From Neckera pumila (Eukaryota > Streptophyta > Bryopsida > Hypnales > Neckeraceae): a DNA stretch of 64,000 nt. Of this stretch, positions 22,122-33,719 are shown piece by piece. Numbering within the stretch: position 1 is the first letter of the stretch; every line of letters begins with the position of its first letter. The notes below the pieces were generated by a model. That model saw nothing but the letters and a program-made list of their open reading frames with translations. It did not search any database and was not told where the DNA came from. The translations under genes and the position numbers were made by a program. Location: positions 16,182,001 to 16,246,000 of the forward strand of contig OZ018415.1 of assembly GCA_963969595.1 (NCBI GenBank), in the 5' to 3' direction.

Positions 22122-25100
22122 TCATTGGCTTGAATTTTCCAATGATAGCTTCAATTTTGTGAAACACTCTAGACACAAATCATAGTCAAGTTTGAAAGTA
22201 GACTTTGCCTTCATGCGAGGCCCAACTATGGGGACCACTTTGCATCCATCACAAGTCACTCCATCATGATGACCACCTTCAAGGCAACAAAATTTGCCTT
22301 CAAGACTAGCCAAAGAAGTTGGTGAAGACAATTCATCCACCATATATGGTTCCAAGATTGGACAATTATTCCAAGAAAGAATCCGTAATGATGGTATCCA
22401 TCCCAAATTCTTTGGTAGAGAACTTAACAAAACACACCCATCAAAGTCGAGCTTACACAAGGAAGATAAGTTCCCTACTTCCTTTGGCAATGCCATCAGG
22501 CTTGAACACCCTTTCAAATCAAGAACAGTCAAGGAAGATAAGTTCCCTAGTTCCTTTGGCAATGCCACCAAGCTAGAACATTGTGCCAAATAAAGCTCGG
22601 TCAAGGAAGATAAGTTCCCCACTTCCTTTGGCAATGCCACCAAGCTTGAACACCCTTCCAAACTAAGATAAGTCAAGGAAGATAAGTTCCCCACTTCCTT
22701 TGGCAATGCCACCAGGCTTGAACACCCATTCAAACCAAGAGCAGTCAAGGAAGATAAGTTCCCCACTTCCTTTGGCAATGCCATCAAGCTTGAACACCCT
22801 TTCAAATCAAGAACAGTCAGGGAAGATAAGTTCTCCACTTCCTTTGGCAATGCCACCAAGCTTGAACATTGTGCCAAATAAAGCTCGGACAAGGAAGATA
22901 AATTCCCCACTTCCTTTGGCAATGCCACCAAGCTTGAACACCCTTCCAAATCAAAAGTAGTCAAGGAAGATAAGTTCCCCACTTCCTTTGGCAATGCCAC
23001 CAAGCTTGAACATTGTGTCAAATAAAGCTTGGTCAAGGAAGATAAGTTCCCCACTTCCTTGGGCAATGCCACCAAGCTTGAACATTGTGTCAAATAAAGC
23101 TTGGTCAAGGAAGATAAGTTCCCCACTTCCTTTGGCAATGCCACCAAGCTTGAACACCCTTTCAAACCAAGAGCAGTCAAGGAAGATAAGTTCCCCACTT
23201 CCTTTGGCAATGCCACCAAGCGAGAACACCCTTCCAAATCAAGAACAGTCAAGGAAGATAAGTTCCCCACTTCCTTTGGCAATGCCACCAAGCTTGAACA
23301 CCCTTTCAAACCAAGAATAGTCAAGGAAGATAAGTTCCCCACTTCCTTTGGCAATGCCACCAAGCTTGAACATTGTGCCAAATAAAGCTCGGACAAGGAA
23401 GATAAGTTCCCCACTTCCTTTGGCAATGCCACCAAGCTTGAACACCCTTCCAAACCAAGATAAGTCAAGGAAGATAAGTTCCCCACTTCCTTTGGCAATG
23501 CCACCAAGCTTGAACACCCTTTCAAACCAAGAGCAGTCAAGGAAGATAAGTTCCCCACTTCCTTTGGCAATGCCACCAAGCTTGAACACCCTTCCAAATC
23601 AAGAACAGTCAAGGAAGATAAGTTCCCCACTTCCTTTGGCAATGCCACCAAGCTTGAACACCCTTTCAAACCAAGAATAGTCAAGGAAGATAAGTTCCCC
23701 ACTTCCTTTGGCAATGCCACGAAGCTTGTACACCCACCCAATTTGAGAGTTTTCAAACACAACAAGCTCTCAATTTCCTTTGGCAATGCCGCCAATCTAA
23801 AGCATGATTTGAGATTCAGGCTCAAAAGGGTGTGACTTGATGCAAATTCGTTTGGTAATAGCTCGAGGAATCCAAGACCAATGAGATCAAGAATCTTCAA
23901 TGATCCACAAGTACCACAAAGATTTGATATCGTCCTTTGCAAAGTAATTGCAGTAGTTGGTGGAAGTGTGATAGGCAACCCAATGGAATTTTGAGAGTTT
24001 TCTATCTTAATTGCCTCCAATCGTAAACATTGAGAAGCAAATTGAAGTAATGTACGCAAGTCTTCATAATCTGTATAGAGATTGCCCGAAGCGCTAAACA
24101 AAATCAAGACACGAAGATTTTCAAATTGAAAACTATGGCCAATTTCTATCAAAGGCAGATGGTTCATAGTGCCCCGCCAAGAAATGCCTTCGAGAACCTT
24201 AGCATCCTGCGTTCAAAGAAGCTTCAATGAAAATGAATCACATCCAAAATTATATCTCTAATATAAAAATTTCAAATAATTGATTTCTAACACACTTCAA
24301 TGTTCAAGATTCTTAAAATAATATGAAGTTGGATGTTTACATAATGCATTTGAAAGTATACAACAAAATGTATGATTCGATCATGTGCAGTTGCAAAATT
24401 AGAATGTTACCTCAATTGTAAATCCACTTTTAGGTATCATGGACGCATTCCAAATTCTTGTGTTCTTGGCAAACATTCGTCCCATGTCACGCAATTGGTC
24501 ATGCATTTCTACAGTTTCACCATCTTCATTGAGCTTCAACAATGACATGCTCACCAAATTCTCAAATTCTTTCAAAGGAAGGATGCCATCTCTCGACCAC
24601 ATGTACAAGAGCGCCTCCTTTGATATGCCAGATGGAAACACATCTCGACAAAAGAAGCAAGCCACGTCCAAAAACATGCTCTTTTCAACGTCATTGCTGA
24701 ATCCGTCAAAGTTGATTTTCAAGGTGTTCCAAAGTTCTTCATCACCATCCAATGTCCTTCCTCTTGCCATCCTCTGTAATGCTCGTTCCCAACTTCGCAA
24801 CCTCTCTTTACGACGTAGAAATACTCCCATGCCTTTCAAGCTCAAAGGCAAGCCATTGCAAGCTTTCACAATATGTTTGCGCAAGGCCACAAAGTCAGGT
24901 GATAAAGAAGCTTCATCCCAAGAAAGGTGAGTACTGAAAAGCGTTGTTGCTGCCTCTTCATCCAACAATTGAACGTCCAACCTTCCATCAAAGTCCACAA
25001 ATGACTCTATTGTACTCCATTCACGTGTGGTGATAACTATTGTCATAGCCTTGCTAGCTTGAACAAGGTGGGGAGGTACTATATCATGCACTTGAGCTTC

Positions 25101-27572
25101 ATTCTTGATATCATCCAATATTAAAAGAATGGTCTTTTCAATTGACACTTCTTTCATCATATCTTGTGCATCTCCGAAATTCTTGGGTTTCCGAGACTTC
25201 CCAAGTTTTGATAATATCTTGCACAATAATTCATAGGAACTTTGATAGCTTTTGCAATCTGCTACAAAGCATGATGCCTGGTACCATAAAGTCATTGACT
25301 CATAGATTGCCTTTGCTAGTGTGGTCTTGCCAATTCCACCTAGGCCGACAACGCCTATATACTTCCTTCCCCAAAGCCCTTCGATTGTAGGTAATTGGTG
25401 ATCTAAACCAAACACAATTTCCTTTGGAGGTGAAATTGGTTCATCCACCTATACAAATACAAAACACATATTTACTAAAAGATTTTCATAGTAAATAAAA
25501 TAAAAACTGACCTAAACAATAAATGCCAAGCACCGTAGAGTTCCATAAAGCAAACATTACTAGATAAATTCCATAGTTTGGCAATTTCATACCTTTAGGG
25601 CTTGGTTCATGATGGACTTGGAATCTCTTAACAAAGAGGATGGGCCAAATTGTGGAACCATCTTGCTTGAATAGGTTCCTTCCAAAAAGAACCTCTTTAA
25701 CTTTATAAGCCTCTCACAGATAATGGAAAACGGTGGCCGTTGAAGAGGGTCTTGAGCCCAACATTGCTCAATTAAGTTTGTCAACTCTTCACAATTGTTT
25801 GGGAGGGCCGGTCTGAATGTTTTACTTCCTGTGCTATGTGGACGTAATATTTGATCATATAAATCTTTTGGTTTCAAATCAAAATATGGATCCTTTCTCG
25901 ATAGAATCTCTGAGCATATCATGGCAAATGACCACACATCAGCTTGAAATGGATACATTGGCATTCTTCCCCCCTTGATCATTTCAGGGGACATGTAGCC
26001 TATTGAGCCAATTGTATACTTTGATGGCTTTGGATGCTCAGGATTGTTGTAGACCTCCAATTGAGAAGTGCCATAATCAGTGACCTTGAATAAGTGATGA
26101 GGATCCATACCCTCTATAGATATTGAACTTGACAAGACGTTATCAGGTTTCAAGTCAAGGTGAGCAACTTGCATGTCATGAAGGTAATACACACCCTTGG
26201 CAATTTGGTGCATGATGTCAATTGCAAGATGATAGGGTAAAGGTCTTTTGGCTTTCTTTAGTATTTGAGACAAGCTTGATTCCATCAACTCCATCACCAA
26301 ATGCATCTCACAAATTTCTTTTCCCTCATCATTTTGATGTTTTGTTTGGTGAATTCCACAACCAAAAAATTGAACAAGATTGGGATGGCTCAAGCTTGCC
26401 AAGATGCTAGCTTCCTTTCGAGAATTGGAGAGAAATTCAAGGTCACCTTCCAACACTTTTGTGGCACTTGTAAGACCCAACCAATTGGACTCGTAGACAT
26501 GTCCATAACTTCCTGCACCAATTTCTTTGATTAAATTTGGTGGTTTGAAATCAAGGGGAATTTCGAAAGCATCCAAGTCTCCTCCAATAAATCCGTCCAA
26601 ATTTTTGAGTCTCAACAATAGATGTTGGGCCATTCCATAATCCTCTGACCCTTCTCCCTCAAGAACAAGTTCAAGCTTCTTCTTCAAGACTTCTCCATCT
26701 TCTAGGACTTGATCATGGGTAGCTGCATGAAACTGAATAGGTACCATTTCATCTCCTTGATTTCGATGGAGAAATAAGTACACATCACGTGCTGCATCGT
26801 AACAATACTTCAAATCTAAAAGTAGCTCACGAAAGGTTTCTTTGTTTTGGAGGTGAAATACAGCCGAATGACACCATCGTTCTTGGTCAATGCAATTTTT
26901 CCCAACAGTCTCCACTTTCTTTTGAAGACAACACAATTCTTCAAAAATAGATTGGAACTTGAGGTCCTTAGTTGCACTTGACAACATTTGGTCAATCGCC
27001 TTCATAGCCAAAATGAGTTTGTCATAAAGATGTATGCATTGATTTTTACTCAAGATGTTTGCCTTGGAAGATGCTTCCATATCCTTCAAGCATTTCTCAA
27101 GACTTGGAATAACATTGCAAAGTCTTGTACAGTACTCACTTTGCACTTGTAAGAAGTCCTTGTCTTTCCTGTTGAATATTTCATATCGATTGTCAACAAG
27201 ATGTAGAGAAAGAAATTGCTTTATAATAATATACTATGCAAACATGTTCTACAAATAAATAAAAAATTGAACACTAGTAATGGAATCGTACATCTACTGG
27301 AATTGCAATAGATACTTTCAAAATTTGATTACATAGATGAATGCTTAAAATAAGATTGCTTGCAATGTCCAAACTAAGTCCAATAGAAAACTATAAAGAG
27401 ACCTATGTTATTGAAACAATATTTTGTTCTAACATGCACTTTTCAATCACTATTGGGTACTAAATAACAATTGTGCTCACCGGAAAAACCATGCAAAACC
27501 AATGTATCTCCAAAAGAACATTGCCATGCATATCAAATGGTGTGCCATTTCATGCCGGAATGGGAGGAACAT
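22122..27572 (-). CDS. Kinase-NB-ARC-LRR immune receptor with C-terminal ZZ-like finger
   Basis: An intracellular immune-receptor type protein, 1596 residues as I join it. Exons (minus): 27572-27481 (tentative), 27168-25593, 25448-24411, 24206-22122; all introns are GT..AG and phases match (2,0,0). The exon 2 frame is open but has no upstream ATG, hence the proposed first exon. Residues ~40-240: helical region like the kinase-ARM gene. ~248-530: TKL-like kinase with GAGSYGHVY, Lys in SATK, HLDLKPDN (non-RD) and DYG. ~557-902: NB-ARC with GLGGIGKTT, LLILDDI, CNGLPLSLKG, FLDVACFF and MHDQL. ~1063-1495: 18 LRRs. ~1542-1580: ZZ-like finger. The final Asp of LLILDDI and FLDVACFF resemble TIR-class NB-ARCs, but no TIR domain is present. 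No stop or frameshift interrupts it. Kinase-NB-ARC fusions are known in mosses; the ZZ is the unusual part. Confidence 0.9.
22180..22300 (-). other. ZZ-type zinc-finger-like segment of the receptor
   Basis: The encoded segment reads HHDGVTCDGCKVVPIVGPR, about ten residues, then DYDLCLEC. This matches the ZZ finger pattern H-x-GV-x-CD-x-C, PI-x-G-x-R and DYDLC-x2-C. The middle cysteine pair that normally follows the conserved Arg is missing (MKAKST in its place), so only two of three CxxC pairs remain. It may bind one zinc ion or none. ZZ fingers elsewhere (p62/SQSTM1 family) bind N-termini or histone tails. Confidence 0.75.
22421..23726 (-). repeat. 18 near-identical 72-bp LRR-coding units
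   Basis: Each unit encodes 24 residues of the form LVALPKEVGNLSSLTxLxLx plus GCSS. DNA units are almost identical (AAGGAAGATAAGTTCCCCAC, TTCCTTTGGCAATGCCACC on the plus strand). Differences concentrate on the residues around the LxLx strand, which are the exposed positions of an LRR. Types VLDL, ALGL, YLGL and ELYL recur in the same order three times, a higher-order repeat of four to five units. The open frames on the plus strand here are shadows of this coding repeat. Confidence 0.92.
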
Positions 27573-30500
27573 CGCAAAGATCTACGATATCCTCAAAACA
27601 AGTCCAACAGAAATAGTTAGAAAAAAACATTCAAACAAAGAAAAGTAGCAAGGGCCTAGAAAAAATTATTTAAACAATAGTCATATTTAAAACTACTTAC
27701 CAATGTCTACACAAAACTAGTATAACACAAGATCATAATATCACCACAATCATTGCCAAAACTCACAAGCCACAAATTTTACATGTAAAGTATATATTTT
27801 GAATATAACTTTTCATTATCTACATTAATGTTTTGATAATACCATAAAAAAACAATTAATATTTTTGAAATCAACAAATTTTGATGATAAAAATTGCATC
27901 CCACTATATCAAAGAATGATCATTATTATAAGAAACATTTAGGTTCTATACATTTGGATTCAAAATTAATTTGGTGGTTGATGTCAACCAATTGAGCAAT
28001 AGTGAATAAGACTTTCAAGCAATACACAAGCAAATACAATGGATTCAAATAAACATGTTGAACCTCTCATTTCAATATAAGAATGGTAGAATTTAGCTCG
28101 ACAAGGCCTTAGAAAATTATCTACATTGAGTTTCTACAAAACTTACTAGAAATCAATCTACACATGCAAGAGGATGAATGCTACACAATAAGAGTAATGC
28201 AATCATGCTAGCTAGTTATCCTTCCATTTCTTAGGATAAAATAATGGGGACAAACTTTAGAAATCTAAAATAATATTTGTTGAAATTATGAACTTGTTGG
28301 ATGCAAAGTCTACGAGCTCTAAGCACAAGAATGAAAGCAATTTCAATGCAATCACTCCCACTAACGTTTAATATTTGAATCAACTAGTCAAGTTTGCTAG
28401 TTTCCTAAGAACCTCTTTTAGTGCCCAAAATGTCATAAACAATAATAATTTAGTACGAAATTCTATACCAATTTATAAAACTTAGAGAACAAAAAAAAAT
28501 TCAGAATTCATGTATACTTACTAAATTATCTAATGAACTAAAGAAATTTTAAATTGAACTCTATCACTTGAAATTTCCCCAAACTCAGTAAATGACAAGT
28601 TAGGAGTTATGAAAACTAAAAATTTAAAAATCTTAAAGATTTTAAACATGAAAATTATATATCTTTAGCATTTCAATACTTCGAAATTTTAATTTTTAAG
28701 TTGATCATAAATATCAGCAAACATAGCAATGGAACTCTAATGTACCAACAACTTCTTTCTATGCAAGACATGTTATTTTTCTTGCTTTACCAAGTTTGCA
28801 ATGCACTCCTTGGTATCATTAATAGCTTGGTCAAATACAAAATATTCAATTTGAAAAACATCTCGTTCATTTTGAAATTAAACATTAATAAATTTGTAAT
28901 TACAAGCTTGAAATATTAAAATTTGTACAATCTAAGACTTTTAATATTAACAAGTTCAACTTTATGAATGTATAATGTATTGGAGTGGTCTATTGTTGCC
29001 TAAGTACTAGCCCTTACATCTATATGTTTACAATTAGATGCAAAACTATTGGATCAAATAAACTTACAAATTTGTGAGGCTTGATTCTACTAATAAAGTT
29101 GCTATTGATCAATTTTTATAGATTGTTTACATATTATGACCTTGATCTTTCTATACCACTACACTACTAATGATATTTAGTATTGCCAACATTGATTATG
29201 AATACTAACACTAATTGTCCACATCTCCAACAATGTTACCAATGCCAAGTGGCAACTACACACTTCATTGGAAGTTGGATGGTGTCATCTATAAGTAGGC
29301 TTTGTAACAAAGTAACTAGTACTACTAAATGACCAGCTTTTAAATACCATTATTCTTAGTGTAGTGGGATTAAAGAATAACCTCCACATTTATTAATAGA
29401 TTTGGATCATTTTTGATGTGAAGAAAGCAAGTTTCATTGTACATGGTTATTGGCTTGTGTTGCCCAAAACTACAGCATAAAGACCAATACTCAAATTGTC
29501 TTATGACTAGTAAGATCAATTCCTCCGAATTAGCTTGTCCTATGCTTTTCATCTATTCATAAAATTACCCAAGGTTATGATTACAGTGAGGAAATTTACT
29601 TTTGGCTTCATTGGTGATGTTACAAATGGTGTTCACAATTTTGAACTTGGTTTACAAGGACCAAGAGAACTCCTCACCAATACTTCACAACCACCTCATA
29701 TCATAGGATAAGAGGAAGATGACTTAGTACAATTGATGACACCTTATAAAATGGACACACTTCCAAGGACCAATTCAAGATAAAGGGCATTACAATTCCT
29801 CAAGGCTAGAAACTAGCCTTCCCCTAGTCCATTTTTTCCCATTTCTTGCAGCAACTTGAAGTGCTATTGCTTCAACCTTCCATTGAATTTTGGACTATCT
29901 ATTAAGGCTACTAGTTCTCTCATTGGCCATTTTCTCTTTTGCATTCTTTTGTGTACAATGGGCTAGTTGTTGAATTTAGTCCTAGTCCCATTTTTATAGC
30001 TACTCTTGATTTTTTTTAAGTTGAGGAACCTTCTCTCTCCCTTCCAAATATCATGGACTACCCTTTATTCTACATGTTAATCTAAACTCCATTGAAACAC
30101 TTGAGGTCAACTATACAATTACTCCTTAAATTTTTTTATTTAAAAGAAAACTCTCTTGAAAAAATTTTAGTGCAATGCAATCCTCTCAATGTTCAACCAA
30201 AGCAAATCAAATAAATTACAGATGTGTAGTATACATTTTTAACTCTTTATTTTACCTTCTCTAATATCACATCTGTTGTTTACTCAACCTTGGAATGTGG
30301 CCTACCACTTTTCATGACTCATAATGTGGTGCTATAATTGTCACCAAGTGTGATAATAAGAAGTTTGAAATGTGGAGAAGGAATTCCAGATTACCTCCTA
30401 TACATAATATCCCACAATATCAATAATATCCCACAATATCCCACTTCAAAATTTCATCAAAATATTCTTACTAGAAAAATTGTCAAAACAAAAGTTGTTA

Positions 30501-30879
30501 ACAATCTCATTATCCTTTCATACATTCATCACCAACCCCTTTATATTGACACCATGACCCAAAAGCAAAATAATACCCAAACTTGAAATCTTGAACTCCT
30601 TTCAAACTTTGTGCTATTTCAAGATGACAGAAGATGCAATCTTATGGGCTTGCTATCAAAATTGGAACATTGGTCCTATTTTAGAGACTTCAAGACCAAA
30701 CAAGAAATTATAGATCTTTTTGTACCTCTGTCCATGGTTGCTACAACATCGTAACCTTGAATCCTTCATTTTTTTGGTGTCATTGGTCGCTATTAGGCAA
30801 GACGAAACAACATAAGCTCACCATGACTTTGAAACAACACAAATAACTAAAGATTAGTTTGCTGACCCATTCAGGGAAC
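27573..30879. other. Upstream region of the receptor gene; no gene recognised
   Basis: AT-rich. 5' UTR and promoter of the receptor should lie in the first part, but I see no convincing TATA box. The open frames at 28701-28919, 29370-29552 and 30338-30586 lack domains. No TIR or LTR pair is visible. Confidence 0.4.
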
Positions 30880-31200
30880 GCACCTTACATGCAATGAGGA
30901 TCCAATTGCGAGGAAGAGGAGTGCTCTAGCTCACCCACGACGACAGCAATGGCAACAACGACGGCACAATCCAACGAGAAAAGCTTCCACCAATCTACAC
31001 CGCTCATATTTGCCACTGGGGTCGTCAGTCAAGAAGTTCAAAGATGAAATGAAACAGGAGAGAAGCAACCAATAGGCTCTCGCAATAGCTAGAAACACAA
31101 GTGACCATAGTTTGGATCTCGCATGGAACGATATGACGGAATCAAACACCGACACAGACTTAATGCCAAACTCCCGACATCCCAGATCTCAAGATCCCAT
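30880..31200 (+). pseudogene. Coding-like fragment of unknown gene
   Basis: After a good acceptor (CCATTCAG at about 30876), one frame reads RKRSALAHPRRQQWQQRRHN, PTRKASTNLHRSYLPLGSSV and KKFKDEMKQERSNQ, then a TAG and ALAIARNTSDHSLDLAWNDM. Base composition is higher in GC than in the flanks. It continues into the duplicated unit that starts at about 31152. I do not recognise the family. Possibly a captured and broken exon. Confidence 0.35.
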
Positions 31201-33433
31201 CCCAACAATCCACCTTTGTAGTATAGTACAAAAATAGTGATGAGGAAGTGAAGCTACTTCAACGAGCGAGGACACAACCCCAGGAGTGTGAGCTTACCGA
31301 GCTAGAGTACTTTCCTAGATGCCGACTGAGGTTGCGACGACGCAGAAGAGATTGGAGGAATGATGAGAGCATCCACCACATGCAGATGGAGATGTTTGGA
31401 TGATGTAGCTTCAGAGTTGCAAAAGTTTGATGAAGATTTTTAAGCGAAAAACACCGAGAGTGGGAAGAGAAAAATAAACTGCAGAGTTTGATGGAGGGAC
31501 GGGCACCATAGCCAGTATGAAGGAGTCATGGACAAGGGTGGGGAACTGTAGTTGTGGCAATAATGATGGTCTGTAGATATTGAAGATATGTTAGCGCATG
31601 CTCTAACAACACCAGATCTTGACATTGGCCATCTAGGTCCCAGCTCCTCCTGCAATAACACAGGACCGATACCACCAATATTAACAACCGTCCACCATCT
31701 CGTTCTTCCCCGACCAGACAGCATCAATTACTCGCCTAGACACACATGCTAATTTAAATAACACCGAACTCAAACACAACACAACCTCAAACTCTAAACA
31801 CGAGCTAACACGTGCTACCTAGGCCACCTGTTCTCCTACAGGACCAACAGACACAGACACACAGTCACACACACACATCCGTAAACAGAGAAAGAATAGC
31901 TGCACCTAACTCAAACCACCACACCACCTCAAACTCTCAACACAAGCTTAAACCACTACTTTAACCTCACTCACTCACTGCAAGCTCCTGTCACTATCCC
32001 CGCCAGTCTGCACACTCACGAAGACCTCAAAAAAGAACCGGGAGCCTCACGACACGCCACATTCCAAACACGAACACATAAACCCTTCCCAGCAACTACA
32101 GAGACTCAGTCAACACGCCTTCCCGTCATCAGAACTGTGAGCTTCAAACTTCAAACTCCACCATAGCTCACCTTCACCGCTTCCCGCACATCCCCCGACT
32201 TTATACAGTCACCACCACCACGTCCACTTCCTAGTGTTAAACCGCCACAGACACGACGCTAAAACCTCTGTCACTCTACCTTCAGCTGCAGCAGCTGCAA
32301 CCGTGTGCTTCCAAGCGTTTCCGGCGATCTCCTCTCTCAGCGAGGGCTAGTGGTTCACCGACACAGACTTGGTACTGAACTCCCGACATCCCAAATCTCA
32401 AGATCCCATCCAACAATCCACCTTTGTGGTATCGTACAAAAATAGTGGTGAGGAAGTGAAGCTACTTCAACGAGCGAAGACACAACCCCAGGAGTGTGAG
32501 CTTAACAAGCTAGAGTACATTCCTAGATGCCGACTGAGGTTGCGACGACGCAGAAGAGATTGCAGGAACGTGAGAGCGTCAAAATGCACGTGGAGACGTT
32601 TGGACGATGTAGCTTCGGAGGTGCAAAAGCTCGATGAAGACTTCTAAGCGAAAAACACCCAGAGTAGGAAGAGAAGGATAAACTACAGAGTTCGACGCAA
32701 GGATGGGCGCCATAGCCAGTATGAAGGAGCAAGGGACTGGGGTGTGCAACTGTAGCTGTGGCAATAATGATGGTCTGTAGATATTGAAGACATGTTAGCG
32801 CATACTCTAACAACACCAGATCTTGTCATTAGCAATCTCAGTCCCAGCTGCTCCGGAGATAACGCAGGATTAACAACAGTCCACCATCTCGCTCTTCCCC
32901 GACCAGACAGCATCAATTACTCGCCTAGACACACATACCAGTAAATACAAAAACAACACCGGACTCATACGAAACACAACCTGAAACCCTGAACACGTGC
33001 TACCTAGGCCACCCGTTGTCCTACAGGACCAATAACAACTCTACAAACAACAGTCCACCATGACTTCCCCAAGCAATTACACTCTCACACACACACACAC
33101 AAAGACCTCAAACAGAACCGGGAGCCCCACAGCACTCCACATTCCAAACATCTACACACAAACCCTTCCGAGCAACTAAAGAGACTCAGTCAACACGCCT
33201 TCCCGTCACCAGAACCGTGAGCTTCAAACTTCAAACTCCGCCATAGCTCACCTTCACCGCGTCCCGCACATCCCCCGACTTCGTATTCTCACCACCACAA
33301 CGTCCACCACCTAATGTTAAACCGCCACAGACACGACGCTGCCACCTCTGTCACTCTAACATCAGCTGCAGCAGCAATCGGGTGCTTTCAAACGTTTCCG
33401 GCTATCTCCTCTCTCAACGAGGGCTAGTGGTTC
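31152..33433. repeat. Tandem duplication of a ~1.2-kb unit with coding-like segment
   Basis: Unit 1 (about 31152-32355) and unit 2 (about 32356-33433) share the same order of landmarks: CTCCCGACATCCCA, AAGTGAAGCTACTTCAACGA, GATGCCGACTGAGGTTGCGA, CTCAGTCAACACGCCTTCCC and CGAGGGCTAGTGGTTC. In unit 2 a plus-strand frame of 92 codons stays open (32369-32647, ending RRLDDVASEVQKLDEDF); in unit 1 the same frame is broken by indels and stops. Whether the frame is a captured exon or chance is undecided. CA-rich runs lie near 31850-31880. Confidence 0.6.
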
Positions 33434-33719
33434 GCCTCGTTCTCCAGTAGCTCCACAGCTCCAAGATAGAGAAACGGGCCTATCAATTCCTCGTTTCAAT
33501 TACTTCGTGCTGGCCTTACAATCACATCACAAAGGTCAGTCAAATGCGCCTTACTATCATTTACAGTAATGCCAGGGCCACACAGGATACTGCACGGGAC
33601 AGGCAAGCAGCTTAGAGGGACAAAGTATTCTTGCAAACTGCGGAACAACGTTACATAATTTATGTTCACTACCTAAATAAAATATTTCCACTGTTCTGTT
33701 ATCGCCAGTCCCAAGGCGA

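Noticed and set aside
22294..23680. Open frames antisense to the LRR exon (plus strand, and a second minus frame)
   Set aside because: Shadows of the repetitive LRR coding sequence; the LRR frame itself joins to the NB-ARC exon with matching splice phase.
22421..23726. CRISPR-like regular spacing of repeats
   Set aside because: Units are directly abutting 72-bp coding repeats without spacers, in a plant gene.
24399..25448. NB-ARC exon as a separate gene starting at its first codon
   Set aside because: The first codon is GTG directly after a splice acceptor; it continues from the kinase exon in phase.
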